Shown: piece after piece, positions 1-6,253 of the stretch
Layout: every line of letters begins with the position of its first letter
How positions within the stretch are numbered: the stretch's first letter is position 1
NCBI GenBank assembly: GCA_046153685.1
Contig: JBJXGH010000181.1
Coordinates: 1 to 7,367, forward strand
Length of the DNA: 7,367 nt
Direction: 5' to 3'
DNA from: CAMAPP01 sp046153685
GTDB lineage: Bacteria; Pseudomonadota; Alphaproteobacteria; CADEGL01
Program-made: the position numbers and the translations under genes
The notes under the pieces: generated by a model
Databases searched by the model: none
Seen by the model: only the letters and a program-made list of their open reading frames with translations
What the model was told of the DNA's origin: nothing

Positions 1-106
1 GGGCGGCCGACACCCGCGCCTGCCGGGAGCGGAAACCCGTGCACCAGCCGTGCAGCCCGCACCGCTCCACCGCCTCCGCCGCGCGGTGCCCATGCGCCGG
101 CCAGGC

Positions 107-133
107 TTGGCAAGGGCGCCCGCATCATATTAG
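107..133 (+). promoter_or_regulatory. Weak promoter candidate for the Rieske oxygenase gene
   Basis: TTGGCA at 107-112 resembles a -35 box (4 of 6 to TTGACA). TATTAG at 128-133 resembles a -10 box (4 of 6) at a 15-bp spacing, which is shorter than ideal. The element sits in the only AT-rich patch of the upstream region, which is the main reason for listing it. It is inferred from sequence only and could be chance. Confidence 0.2.
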
Positions 134-212
134 ATTCTCGGACGCATAACCCCCGTCGCGCGGCGGGCAGGTCGAACGTGACCGGTCCCGCGCCGTGTCT
201 GCGGAACGGGCC

Positions 213-220
213 AAGGGAGA
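213..220 (+). promoter_or_regulatory. Ribosome binding site of the Rieske oxygenase gene
   Basis: AAGGGAGA lies 6 nt before the ATG at 227. This purine-rich Shine-Dalgarno match supports that start over the GTG at 195, which opens a different, shorter frame. Confidence 0.7.
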
Positions 221-226
221 TAGGCG

Positions 227-1438
227 ATGCCGGACGGAATCAACGGCGCCAACGGCCATTACGGCGTCATGGAGCCCGAGAACGTGCTTGATCCCAAGCA
301 TTTCGAGGGCGTGCGCCGCAGGGGCGCCAGCCATCAGGGCCTGCCGCTCTGGGCCTATACCTCCAAGCGCTTCTTCGATGCCGAGATGGAAAACCTGATC
401 CGGCCCGGCTGGAATCTCATCGAGCGCGAGGAAGTCGTGCCGGGCCCCGGCGATTTCCACACCCTTACCTTCATGAACGTCCCGCTTATCCTCGCGCGCG
501 GCCAAGACCGCAAGGTGCGCGTGTTCGCCAATACCTGCCCGCATCGCGGCGCGCTGATCGCGACCGGCAAGGGCAACTGCAAATCCTTCCGTTGCCCCTA
601 TCATTCCTGGGTGTTCTCGCTCGAGGGCAAGCTCATGGGCGCGCCGGCCTTCGACGATGCCAACGACAAGCCCCTCATCGACGACACGAACCGTCACGAA
701 TATTCGCTGTTCGAGCTGCCGGCCGATGTCTGGGGCGGCTTCGTCTTCATGAAATTCCGCCCAAGCCCGGGCACCCTCGCCGAACATCTCGGCGCGCTGC
801 CCGAGCGCCTGGCCTCGCACCGCCTTGAGGACATGATCTGCGTGCGCCGCAAGGTTTACGACATGGCGGCGAACTGGAAGGCCTTCGTCGAGAACTACAG
901 CGACGCCCTGCACATCCCGAACGTCCATCGCGATTCGCTCGCGCGCTGGCACGGAACGCGCTTGCCCGAGGACGAAGCCGGCGCGGACGTGACCGCCACC
1001 TTCATCGCCCACGACCAGGGCAGCATGTTGTTGCTGCCCTTCCCAGGCTATGACGGTTTTCCGGCCATGGAATGCATTCGCGACGAGCGCAAGCGGGGCA
1101 CCTACTTCGTGACCGTGCGTCCGGGCATGATGATGACGCTCGGCAATGACGGCGCGCTCGTTTTCAATTCCGAGCCGATCACCCCCACCACCTCGCGCCT
1201 GACGGTGAGCTCGCTGTTTCCCAAGGCCACCGTCGCGCGCGACGATTTCCGGCAGATCGTCGAGAATTATTACCGGCGGAACGAAATCGTGGTGGGCGAG
1301 GACGTGGAAATCTCAGAGCGCCAGGCGGCCGGGCTCAACTCGCCCTATGCGCGCATGCCGCGCCTGTGCAAGGGCGAAGTGCGGCTGAACGACATCCACA
1401 ACTGGATTCTCGACCGCGTGATCGGCCAACCGGCCTAG
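227..1438 (+). CDS. Rieske non-heme iron oxygenase, alpha (catalytic) subunit
   Basis: A 403-residue cytoplasmic protein of typical length for the large subunit of aromatic ring-hydroxylating oxygenases. These enzymes use a Rieske [2Fe-2S] cluster and a mononuclear iron to insert oxygen into aromatic or related substrates. The Rieske domain (about 40-150) has both ligand pairs: C104-x-H106 in NTCPHRG and C123-x2-H126 in CPYHSW. The catalytic domain (about 200-400) has the D-x2-H-x4-H iron motif with bridging Asp226, His229 and His234 in ENYSDALHIPNVH. Asp359, just before ERQAAGLNSP, is the likely third iron ligand. A good ribosome binding site precedes the ATG. It converges on the serine protease gene with 25 bp between stops. 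No ferredoxin, reductase or beta subunit is present, so electron-transfer partners must be encoded elsewhere. The family is certain from the motifs; the substrate is unknown, and demethylation or monooxygenation are as possible as dioxygenation. Confidence 0.95.
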   Translation: MPDGINGANGHYGVMEPENVLDPKHFEGVRRRGASHQGLPLWAYTSKRFFDAEMENLIRPGWNLIEREEVVPGPGDFHTLTFMNVPLILARGQDRKVRVFANTCPHRGALIATGKGNCKSFRCPYHSWVFSLEGKLMGAPAFDDANDKPLIDDTNRHEYSLFELPADVWGGFVFMKFRPSPGTLAEHLGALPERLASHRLEDMICVRRKVYDMAANWKAFVENYSDALHIPNVHRDSLARWHGTRLPEDEAGADVTATFIAHDQGSMLLLPFPGYDGFPAMECIRDERKRGTYFVTVRPGMMMTLGNDGALVFNSEPITPTTSRLTVSSLFPKATVARDDFRQIVENYYRRNEIVVGEDVEISERQAAGLNSPYARMPRLCKGEVRLNDIHNWILDRVIGQPA

Positions 1439-1463
1439 GGGGCGACCACGCGACGGGATACGC

Positions 1464-2405
1464 CTAGCGCCTGGCGCCGTCGGTAACCGGCCGCAACTCG
1501 GCCAAGTCCTCGCGGCCGCGCAGGTCCGACATGGCCGAGAGGATCGACGACGACGAGATCGCGATGCCGCGCACCTCGCCCTCGTGCACTACAGTCGCCA
1601 CGTGCAGGCCGACGACGCGGTAGCGATCACCGTCCTTCACCAGAATGGGCGAGCCCGAATCGCCGTGGGTCGCGTCGCAATCGTGCAAGGCCAGGGCTTC
1701 GCCGAGGCGGAATCCCGTAATCTGGCAACCCGCGTGCATGGTCAGGACGTGCGATTTGTCCTGGCTGTAACCCGCGTGCAGGAAGGCCGCGCCATTGCGA
1801 CGATAGGCCATGAGGCGCAACCGGTCGAACGGCGCCAATTCCATGATTCCGGCCAGCCGGCCGATATCCTCGTCAAGCGTCAGCACCGCCCAATCGGCCG
1901 GCAATTGCATGTGGCGCTTGCCGTCCTCGCCCACCGTGCCGCCATTGACGGCATAATCGACGACGCGCGCGCCCCGCAATGCCTGGCCGCGCTGATAGCC
2001 CGCGAGGAAATGCAGCGAGTGCGGCTGCATCCAGCGCTCGGTACGCTTGTTCCATAGGCAATGCGCCGCGGTCAGGACCTTGTTCGGCGCGATCATCACG
2101 CCGGTGCAGAACCCGCCCGTGGTGCGGTTGACGCGGCCGATGGCGCTCCAAGGCCGAAAGGCCGAATCGACTCGAACGCGGTCATCAACGCCCTTGATGC
2201 CGAGCAGAAGGCCGCGCTCGACCCGAGTCGTATTCTTGATTTCCAGATTCTGGCCGAGCGCTGACGCATCGTCCGAAAGCAGATCGGCGGCAGGCTGGAT
2301 GGAGGCGTTCTGGGCCGAGGCGGCGCGCGTCACGAGCACGCCCGCAAGGGCGATGGCCGCAAACGCGGTCACGAAACCGCTTCCCCACCTAGCTAGCCCC
2401 GACAT
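1464..2405 (-). CDS. Secreted trypsin-like serine protease (S1 family)
   Basis: A 313-residue exported endopeptidase candidate. Taking the ATG at 2405, the protein begins with a classical signal peptide: a short positive N-terminus, a hydrophobic core at about residues 11-26, and an Ala-Ser-Ala cleavage site before Gln32. The chymotrypsin-fold domain follows from about residue 85. Its triad is His115 in TAAHC, Asp171 in ADWAVLTL and Ser250 in HGDSGSP. Cys100/Cys116 and Cys227/Cys243 are placed to form two disulfides, as expected for a periplasmic or secreted enzyme. A longer in-frame start at 2531 would add 42 residues and bury the signal peptide, and its DNA is AT-rich and intergenic in character, so I reject it. 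The ribosome binding site is weak (GCGGGG just upstream). The gene is divergent from the amidohydrolase and shows no functional link to the surrounding catabolic genes. Cleavage specificity cannot be decided. Confidence 0.9.
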   Translation of the reverse strand: MSGLARWGSGFVTAFAAIALAGVLVTRAASAQNASIQPAADLLSDDASALGQNLEIKNTTRVERGLLLGIKGVDDRVRVDSAFRPWSAIGRVNRTTGGFCTGVMIAPNKVLTAAHCLWNKRTERWMQPHSLHFLAGYQRGQALRGARVVDYAVNGGTVGEDGKRHMQLPADWAVLTLDEDIGRLAGIMELAPFDRLRLMAYRRNGAAFLHAGYSQDKSHVLTMHAGCQITGFRLGEALALHDCDATHGDSGSPILVKDGDRYRVVGLHVATVVHEGEVRGIAISSSSILSAMSDLRGREDLAELRPVTDGARR

Positions 2406-2566
2406 TAAGCCCCGCAATCCCCCGACAGCGCGAACGCCGAAGATGCCAGAGCATGACGAGGCGAACAACAGGGACCTAATACCAAATCGCGGAAATTCAT
2501 GGGGAAAATCGGAAATAGCCCCGACCGACAAAAATACCTTGCTCCCGGCGGGGGTTCCGGCGCCGG

Positions 2567-2602
2567 CGGTTGCAAGTTATACAATTCAATGACTTGCGAC
2601 CG
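2567..2602. repeat. Inverted repeat spanning a -10-like box (possible operator)
   Basis: CGGTTGCAAGT (2567-2577) and ACTTGCGACCG (2592-2602) are reverse complements at 10 of 11 positions, separated by 14 AT-rich bases that include TACAAT (2580-2585). The right arm ends where the GAAGGGA ribosome binding site (2602-2608) of the amidohydrolase begins. The placement suits a repressor operator over a promoter, or an RNA hairpin in the leader. No transcription factor gene is in the window to pair with it. Confidence 0.4.
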
Positions 2603-2608
2603 AAGGGA
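2602..2608 (+). promoter_or_regulatory. Ribosome binding site fixing the GTG start of the amidohydrolase
   Basis: GAAGGGA lies 8 nt before GTG at 2617. The start is non-ATG, so this site decides it. The protein encoded from here begins directly with the metal-motif strand expected at the N-terminus of the family. Confidence 0.6.
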
Positions 2609-2616
2609 CCGCGGCC

Positions 2617-3462
2617 GTGGCGCAATTGATCGACTGGCACACCAATCTCTGGCTACCCGAGCATCTCGGCGAGGAAGCACGCGCCGAGATGGGCAGCCGC
2701 ACGGGCGGGCAGATGGATGCCGGCCCCGAAGCGCACCGCGCCCTTATCGCGGACAAGACGGACGCATTCCTCGTGCTCGGGCTGCGCTTCAACCGGCTCG
2801 GCATCCGCGTGCCAAACGAGTTTCTCGCCCGATACTGCGCCGAGTTTCCGGGCCGGGCCTTCGGCTTCATGGGCATCGATGCGACCGAGGACGATGCCGC
2901 CCGTCAGGTCGAGCATGGCATGAAGGAGTACGGCCTCAGGGGCATCAAGTTCTCGCCGGTCTATTCGGGCTTCGATCCGTGGTGCGAAGTTGCCTGGCAG
3001 GTTTACGCCGCGGCCGAGCGCCTGAAGCTGCCCATCCTCTGGCATCAATCGGCGGCCTATGCCGCGCACTCGACGCTCGAGCACGGCAATCCCATCCTGC
3101 TCGACAAGATCGGCCGCGCCTTCCCCAAGCTCCGCATGGTCATCGCCCATATCGGCCAGCCCTGGATCGGGGAAACCATCGTCGTGCTGCGCAAGCACAA
3201 GCAGATCTTCGCCGATCTCTCGGCGCGCTATTACCGCAAATGGCAGTGTTACAACGCGCTGATGCTCGCCCTCGATTACAAGGTGACCGATCAGCTGCTG
3301 TTCGGTTCGGATTTTCCCATCCAAACGACCGAACAGGCGCTCGCCTCGTTCCGTGCCATCAATGATTGGGGTCCGGGCGTCGCGCTGCCGCCCTTCCCAC
3401 CCGAGATCATCGAGGACATCATTGCCAATCGGCCGCTCGAATTGTTGTGGCCGGAAGGCTAG
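2617..3462 (+). CDS. Amidohydrolase-family TIM-barrel enzyme (Amidohydrolase_2 type)
   Basis: A 281-residue cytoplasmic protein starting at GTG, of usual length for the Amidohydrolase_2 group. That group includes metal-dependent decarboxylases (ACMSD and gamma-resorcylate decarboxylase type) and lactone or C-C hydrolases acting on aromatic breakdown products. Visible barrel-end residues are His8 and Asn10 in DWHTNLW (strand 1), Lys111 in GIKFSP, His143 in LWHQS (strand 5), His168 in VIAHIGQPW (strand 6) and Asp222 in LFGSDFP (strand 8). The first motif is normally His-x-His; here its second His is Asn, so metal binding may be altered. The gene is first of an apparent operon with the triple-Rid gene 23 bp downstream. 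The reaction is unknown: hydrolysis or decarboxylation of a ring-cleavage intermediate fits both family and neighbours, but this is inference. Confidence 0.88.
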   Translation: MAQLIDWHTNLWLPEHLGEEARAEMGSRTGGQMDAGPEAHRALIADKTDAFLVLGLRFNRLGIRVPNEFLARYCAEFPGRAFGFMGIDATEDDAARQVEHGMKEYGLRGIKFSPVYSGFDPWCEVAWQVYAAAERLKLPILWHQSAAYAAHSTLEHGNPILLDKIGRAFPKLRMVIAHIGQPWIGETIVVLRKHKQIFADLSARYYRKWQCYNALMLALDYKVTDQLLFGSDFPIQTTEQALASFRAINDWGPGVALPPFPPEIIEDIIANRPLELLWPEG

Positions 3463-3465
3463 GCC

Positions 3466-3475
3466 GGGAAGGAAG
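3466..3475 (+). promoter_or_regulatory. Ribosome binding site of the first triple-Rid gene
   Basis: GGGAAGGAAG lies 10 nt before the ATG at 3486, in the gap after the amidohydrolase stop. It supports that start over an in-frame GTG at 3366, which would overlap the amidohydrolase by 97 bp and add residues unlike any Rid domain. Confidence 0.5.
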
Positions 3476-3485
3476 CGAGCGCGCG

Positions 3486-4727
3486 ATGATCGGCACCAAC
3501 GCCCCGAGCCGCCGCCAGCACGTCTTTTCCGACGGCCTGTGGGGCATGCAAATCGAAGTGCCCTATCCAAAGGCGTTGCGTTGCTCCGAGATGGTCTTCA
3601 CATGCGGGCAGTGCGATTTGGACGCGGCTGGAAAACCGCAACGCCCCGGCGATCTGTTGGGCCAAAGCGCGCGCACCATGAATCATGCCTATGGCGTGAC
3701 CGCCCAAGCGGGCGCGCATCCCGAGGACATGGCTCGGTTTCAAGTGTTCTACGCCTCCGATGGCACCGTGGACGAGGATGCCTATCTTGGCCATCTGGCG
3801 GCGTCGGTGCGCGATGCGGGCGGGCGGCGCGCCTATCCAATCGTCATGGCGACGCCGCTGCCCTATTTCTACTACCCCGGCATGATGGTCGAAATCGACG
3901 CGGTGGCGATGATCGGCGGGGGTGCGCGGCCTCGCCAGGTGGCGGGCGAGCAGCCATCCTGGCTGCCGACGCCGTTCGCGCCCGCCTTGCGCGCGGGCGA
4001 GCTCATCCATATCGGCATGCTCGCGCCCAGGCGAACGGACGGCCGGGTGCTCGCGCGCGGCGACGCGGCGGCGCAGACCGAGATTCTGCTCGCCGAGCTA
4101 GCCGACCGCTTGAGCGCGCTCGGCGCGAATTTCGGCGATCTCGTGAAGCTCAATACCTATTACGTGGCCGCTCCCGGCACTTGGCGGAAAATCGCCGAGA
4201 CGCGCGCCAAACGGTTCGCGCACCCCGGCCCGGCCGCGACCGACATCCCCCTGCCCGCACTCTGGCCCGAAGGCGTGCTCGTGCGCATGGACGCCATCGC
4301 CATGCGCGGCACCGATGGCGCGGTGCTGGCGAAGATATATCTTTCGCCCGAGGGTCTTCCGCGCGGCCCCCACGCCCAACCCTTCGCCCCCGCGGTGCAA
4401 TGCCGCGACAAAGTCTTCATCGGCGCGCAGGCGCCCTTGGACGAAGAAGGCAAGGTGATCGATGCCGGCCTTGTCGAGCCCCAAACCAGCCGCGCCATGA
4501 ACAGCATGGGAAAGCTTCTGGCGCTCGCGGGTCTCGATTACCGCCACGTCGTCAAGGCGAACACCTATTACCGTGGCGGCCCCAATCCCGAAGACCTTCA
4601 CGCCAACATGCAAGTGCGCAATCGCTATTACGCGCGCCCCGGCCCGGCCTCGACCGGCGTGCCGCTGCCCGAATTCGATGCACCCGGACAGACGCTCGTG
4701 CTCGAAGCCTTCGCCATGTCCGATTGA
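3486..4727 (+). CDS. Triple-domain Rid (RidA/YjgF/UK114) family protein
   Basis: A 413-residue cytoplasmic protein of three consecutive Rid domains; ordinary members are single domains of about 130 residues. Domain 1 spans about 22-145 (VEIPYP-like start, DGTVDEDAY, ending PGMMVEIDAVAM). Domain 2 spans about 158-275 (PFAPALRAGELI, VKLNTYYVA, ending VRMDAIAM). Domain 3 spans about 286-413 (PFAPAVQCRDKVFIGAQAPLD, VVKANTYYRGG, RPGPASTGVPLPE, ending LEAFAM). Classical RidA hydrolyses reactive enamines/imines in a homotrimer using an Arg in a P-A-R-S segment. The matching places here read Pro-Ala-Ser-Thr, Pro-Ala-Ala-Thr and an unrelated residue, so no domain has that Arg. The acidic residue near the last strand is kept only in domain 1 (Glu136). 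It lies 23 bp after the amidohydrolase, probably in one operon, and has a paralogue at 5441-6668. The domain assignment is confident; a role in turnover of a cluster intermediate is inferred. Confidence 0.9.
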   Translation: MIGTNAPSRRQHVFSDGLWGMQIEVPYPKALRCSEMVFTCGQCDLDAAGKPQRPGDLLGQSARTMNHAYGVTAQAGAHPEDMARFQVFYASDGTVDEDAYLGHLAASVRDAGGRRAYPIVMATPLPYFYYPGMMVEIDAVAMIGGGARPRQVAGEQPSWLPTPFAPALRAGELIHIGMLAPRRTDGRVLARGDAAAQTEILLAELADRLSALGANFGDLVKLNTYYVAAPGTWRKIAETRAKRFAHPGPAATDIPLPALWPEGVLVRMDAIAMRGTDGAVLAKIYLSPEGLPRGPHAQPFAPAVQCRDKVFIGAQAPLDEEGKVIDAGLVEPQTSRAMNSMGKLLALAGLDYRHVVKANTYYRGGPNPEDLHANMQVRNRYYARPGPASTGVPLPEFDAPGQTLVLEAFAMSD

Positions 4728-4736
4728 CGAGGCGGA

Positions 4737-5327
4737 TTAGTTGCCGACGACCACCGTGACATCCCAATAGCTGCGCACGGGCGGAATCGCCATCATGTCC
4801 TTATAAGGATCGACGGTGGCCATGAAGGCGCCGCTCTTCTCGTTCGCCTCGCAATCGGCCTTCGAGCCCCAGTACGACACCGAGAACAGTCGCCCGGTCG
4901 CCCGGTCGCCGCACAAATAGGCGTGGCGGAATCCAGGCTCGGTTATGTAGGACGCGACATGGCCCGGCCAGCCCTTGATGACCTCGCCCAAGCGCGGAAC
5001 CTTCATGGTGACATCGGCCACGCGCGAATATTTCTCGGGCCCGGGATTGCCCGGGACTTCGGCCACGACCTCGGTCATGTGCACATCGGGCTCCGACAGC
5101 CGGTACTTGGTCGCGTCGCGCGCGACCCCCTTCAAGACCGTCAGATTGTCGCGCATCTGCACCTCGGTATGGAACAGCACGACCGAAAGCGAGTGGCCCG
5201 TGCCGGGCTTCAATTGGTGATAGCCCTTCTTCATGCCGGCATAGGCGCCGACGCGCGTGCGCCAAAAACCCTCGAGCTCGTGCATGGTTTCGAGCCGCAA
5301 ATCGACGAAATTGAGCCGCGCGAACAT
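4737..5327 (-). CDS. Two-domain dimeric alpha-beta-barrel protein, ABM/EthD-like
   Basis: A 196-residue soluble protein without signal peptide or membrane segment. I read two ferredoxin-like repeats. The first is about 1-95: MFARLNFVDL, helix through HELEGFWRTRV, then GYHQLKPGTGHSLSVVLFHTE. The second is about 101-194: SRVADVTMKVPRL, helix, then FRHAYLCGDRATGRLFSVSYW and SKADCEAN. The layout of strand, helix, strand, 'x-S-V-x-x-W/F-x-S/T' then helix is that of antibiotic-biosynthesis-monooxygenase-like and EthD-like dimeric barrels, which act as cofactor-free oxygenases, isomerases or small-molecule binders. The ATG has a strong GGGGAGGGA site (5332-5340) 4 nt upstream. It converges on the first triple-Rid gene with 9 bp between stops and diverges from the second. 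Fold assignment is from pattern only, without a single diagnostic residue; function unknown, probably within the same catabolic process. Confidence 0.75.
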   Translation of the reverse strand: MFARLNFVDLRLETMHELEGFWRTRVGAYAGMKKGYHQLKPGTGHSLSVVLFHTEVQMRDNLTVLKGVARDATKYRLSEPDVHMTEVVAEVPGNPGPEKYSRVADVTMKVPRLGEVIKGWPGHVASYITEPGFRHAYLCGDRATGRLFSVSYWGSKADCEANEKSGAFMATVDPYKDMMAIPPVRSYWDVTVVVGN

Positions 5328-5331
5328 CCCG

Positions 5332-5340
5332 TCCCTCCCC
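5332..5340 (-). promoter_or_regulatory. Ribosome binding site of the ABM-like gene
   Basis: On the minus strand GGGGAGGGA ends 4 nt before the ATG at 5327. It is a strong Shine-Dalgarno match and supports the chosen start. Confidence 0.65.
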
Positions 5341-5430
5341 GGTTGAAATTGAGCGTGCAGTTTAGCATCGAACTTGGCGCCGGTCTTGGATACGCGCCCG
5401 CCTTCGGTTACTTTGCCCCCCGGTCCATGG

Positions 5431-5436
5431 GGAGGG
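5431..5436 (+). promoter_or_regulatory. Ribosome binding site of the second triple-Rid gene
   Basis: GGAGGG lies 4 nt before the ATG at 5441 and supports that start. No convincing promoter can be fixed in the 113-bp divergent gap (5328-5440); TTGAAA at 5343-5348 is a possible -35 but lacks a matching -10. Confidence 0.65.
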
Positions 5437-5440
5437 CAAG

Positions 5441-6253
5441 ATGGCGCGCCAGCACGTCTATCCGTCGGGGCATTGGAGCCTCAAGGTCGAAATCCCTTAT
5501 TCAATGGGCCTCAAGTCGGGCGAGATGGTCGTTCTCGCCGGGCAGGTCGATATGAAGGGCAATGGCGAGGTCCAGAACAAAGGGGATCTCGGCAAGCAAA
5601 CCGAAATCTCCGTCGGCCACATCAAGCGTATCCTCGGTCAGCTCGGGTGCGACGCGCGCGACATTGTAAAGCTCGTGGTGTTCTACAAGACCGATGGCAG
5701 CGTGGACGAGGATGCCTACCGCGCCTCCATCGCCAAGCTGATCGGCGTGATCGATCAGTCGATGTGCATCAGCTTCGTGCCGCTCGCGCACCTGGCCTAT
5801 CCCGGCATGATGGTCGAGATCGACACCTATGCGATGCGCGGCCGCAAGGGCGAGAGATTGGCCAAGACCGCGGCCGCCCTGCCCGAACTCGAGGATTTGG
5901 GCCGGCCCTTCGCGCACGGTGTGCGCGTGGGCGAGATGATCTTCACCAGCGGCATCAAGGCGCGCGCGCGACGGTCGCGTGCTCCATCCGGGCGATACGG
6001 TCGGCCAGGCGCGCGTGGTGCAGGACAATCTGCGCAAGGTTCTAGGCGCGCTCGGCGCCGACCAGAACGACGTGGTGAAACTGAACACCTGGTACGTCGC
6101 GGGCGGCTCGGTCGAGGAGTGGGAGAAAAACGCACGCCTACGCGCCGAGTTTTTCCCCGATCCGGGTCCGTCGGCTACCGGAATTCCCCTGCCGCACATC
6201 GCGCCCGCGGGCGGGCGCTTCCAGATGGATGCCTGGGCCATGCGCGGCGTTGA
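5441..6253 (+). CDS. N-terminal reading frame of the split triple-Rid protein
   Basis: As written, this frame gives 270 residues. Residues 1-176 are genuine: Rid domain 1 at about 10-133 (KVEIPYSMGLKSGEMVVLAG, TDGSVDEDAYR, ending PGMMVEIDTYAM) and the first strands of domain 2 (RPFAHGVRVGEMIFTSG). After about residue 176 the frame departs from Rid sequence into an Arg-rich tail that is out-of-frame translation. If translated as is, it would be one full Rid domain plus an unfolded extension. Domain 1 keeps the Glu of the terminal VEID strand. Confidence 0.6.
   Translation: MARQHVYPSGHWSLKVEIPYSMGLKSGEMVVLAGQVDMKGNGEVQNKGDLGKQTEISVGHIKRILGQLGCDARDIVKLVVFYKTDGSVDEDAYRASIAKLIGVIDQSMCISFVPLAHLAYPGMMVEIDTYAMRGRKGERLAKTAAALPELEDLGRPFAHGVRVGEMIFTSGIKARARRSRAPSGRYGRPGARGAGQSAQGSRRARRRPERRGETEHLVRRGRLGRGVGEKRTPTRRVFPRSGSVGYRNSPAAHRARGRALPDGCLGHARR
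5960..5970 (+). repeat. G(CG)5 dinucleotide tract at the frameshift
   Basis: Eleven alternating G/C bases sit exactly where the two Rid frames must join. One more CG unit would restore a continuous reading frame. Such tracts are prone to slippage in replication and to errors in sequencing and assembly. Confidence 0.8.

Larger units (their letters stand above)
1..226. other. Upstream region without a recognisable gene
   Basis: No reading frame here gives a recognisable protein. The three forward frames stay open for part of the stretch, but only as expected at this GC content. One ends with TAG at 131-133 and another with TAA at 147-149; either could be the last codons of a gene entering from the left, but their translations are low-complexity (Arg, Pro, Ala) and I recognise nothing. 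A small inverted repeat, TGCAC-5 nt-GTGCA, lies at 40-54 without a T tract. The only AT-rich patch is about 123-137, roughly 90 bp before the oxygenase start. Confidence 0.4.
2406..2616. promoter_or_regulatory. Divergent intergenic region between protease and amidohydrolase genes
   Basis: These 211 bp separate two divergent genes and must hold both promoters. The stretch has AT-rich segments (about 2477-2540 and 2571-2595) that stand out from the coding DNA around it. On the + strand TACAAT at 2580-2585 matches a -10 box in 5 of 6 positions, but no convincing -35 lies 16-18 bp upstream. A GC palindrome CCGGCGCCGG is at 2557-2566. No promoter for the protease direction can be fixed by eye. Confidence 0.45.

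Noticed and set aside
125..1012. 295-residue open frame on the minus strand over the Rieske gene
   Set aside because: It lies antisense to a gene with full Rieske and iron motifs, its translation has no recognisable domain, and long antisense frames are expected with this codon bias.
1439..1463. Terminator between the convergent oxygenase and protease genes
   Set aside because: The gap is only 25 bp and shows no stem-loop with a T tract. The 9-bp gap at 4728-4736 likewise leaves no room for one.
2406..2531. Upstream in-frame extension of the serine protease to 2531
   Set aside because: It would put 42 residues before a standard signal peptide, and the DNA is AT-rich and non-coding in character.
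3366..3485. Upstream GTG start for the first triple-Rid gene
   Set aside because: It overlaps the end of the amidohydrolase gene and adds residues outside the Rid fold; ATG 3486 has a ribosome binding site.
2653..3570. 305-residue minus-strand frame over the amidohydrolase
   Set aside because: Shadow frame: the opposite strand encodes a clear amidohydrolase with ribosome binding site and family motifs.
3486..4727. Naming the triple-Rid protein as RidA, RutC or 2-aminomuconate deaminase
   Set aside because: Those are single-domain proteins, and the key RidA arginine is absent from every domain here.
3353..4759. 468-residue plus-strand frame, longer than the Rid frame it overlaps
   Set aside because: Its translation is Arg/Pro/Ala-rich without any domain, while the overlapping frame gives three Rid domains. 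Length alone is misleading here.
4923..5555. Plus-strand frame across the ABM-like gene and the following gap
   Set aside because: Antisense to a coherent two-domain protein, without its own ribosome binding site or recognisable sequence.
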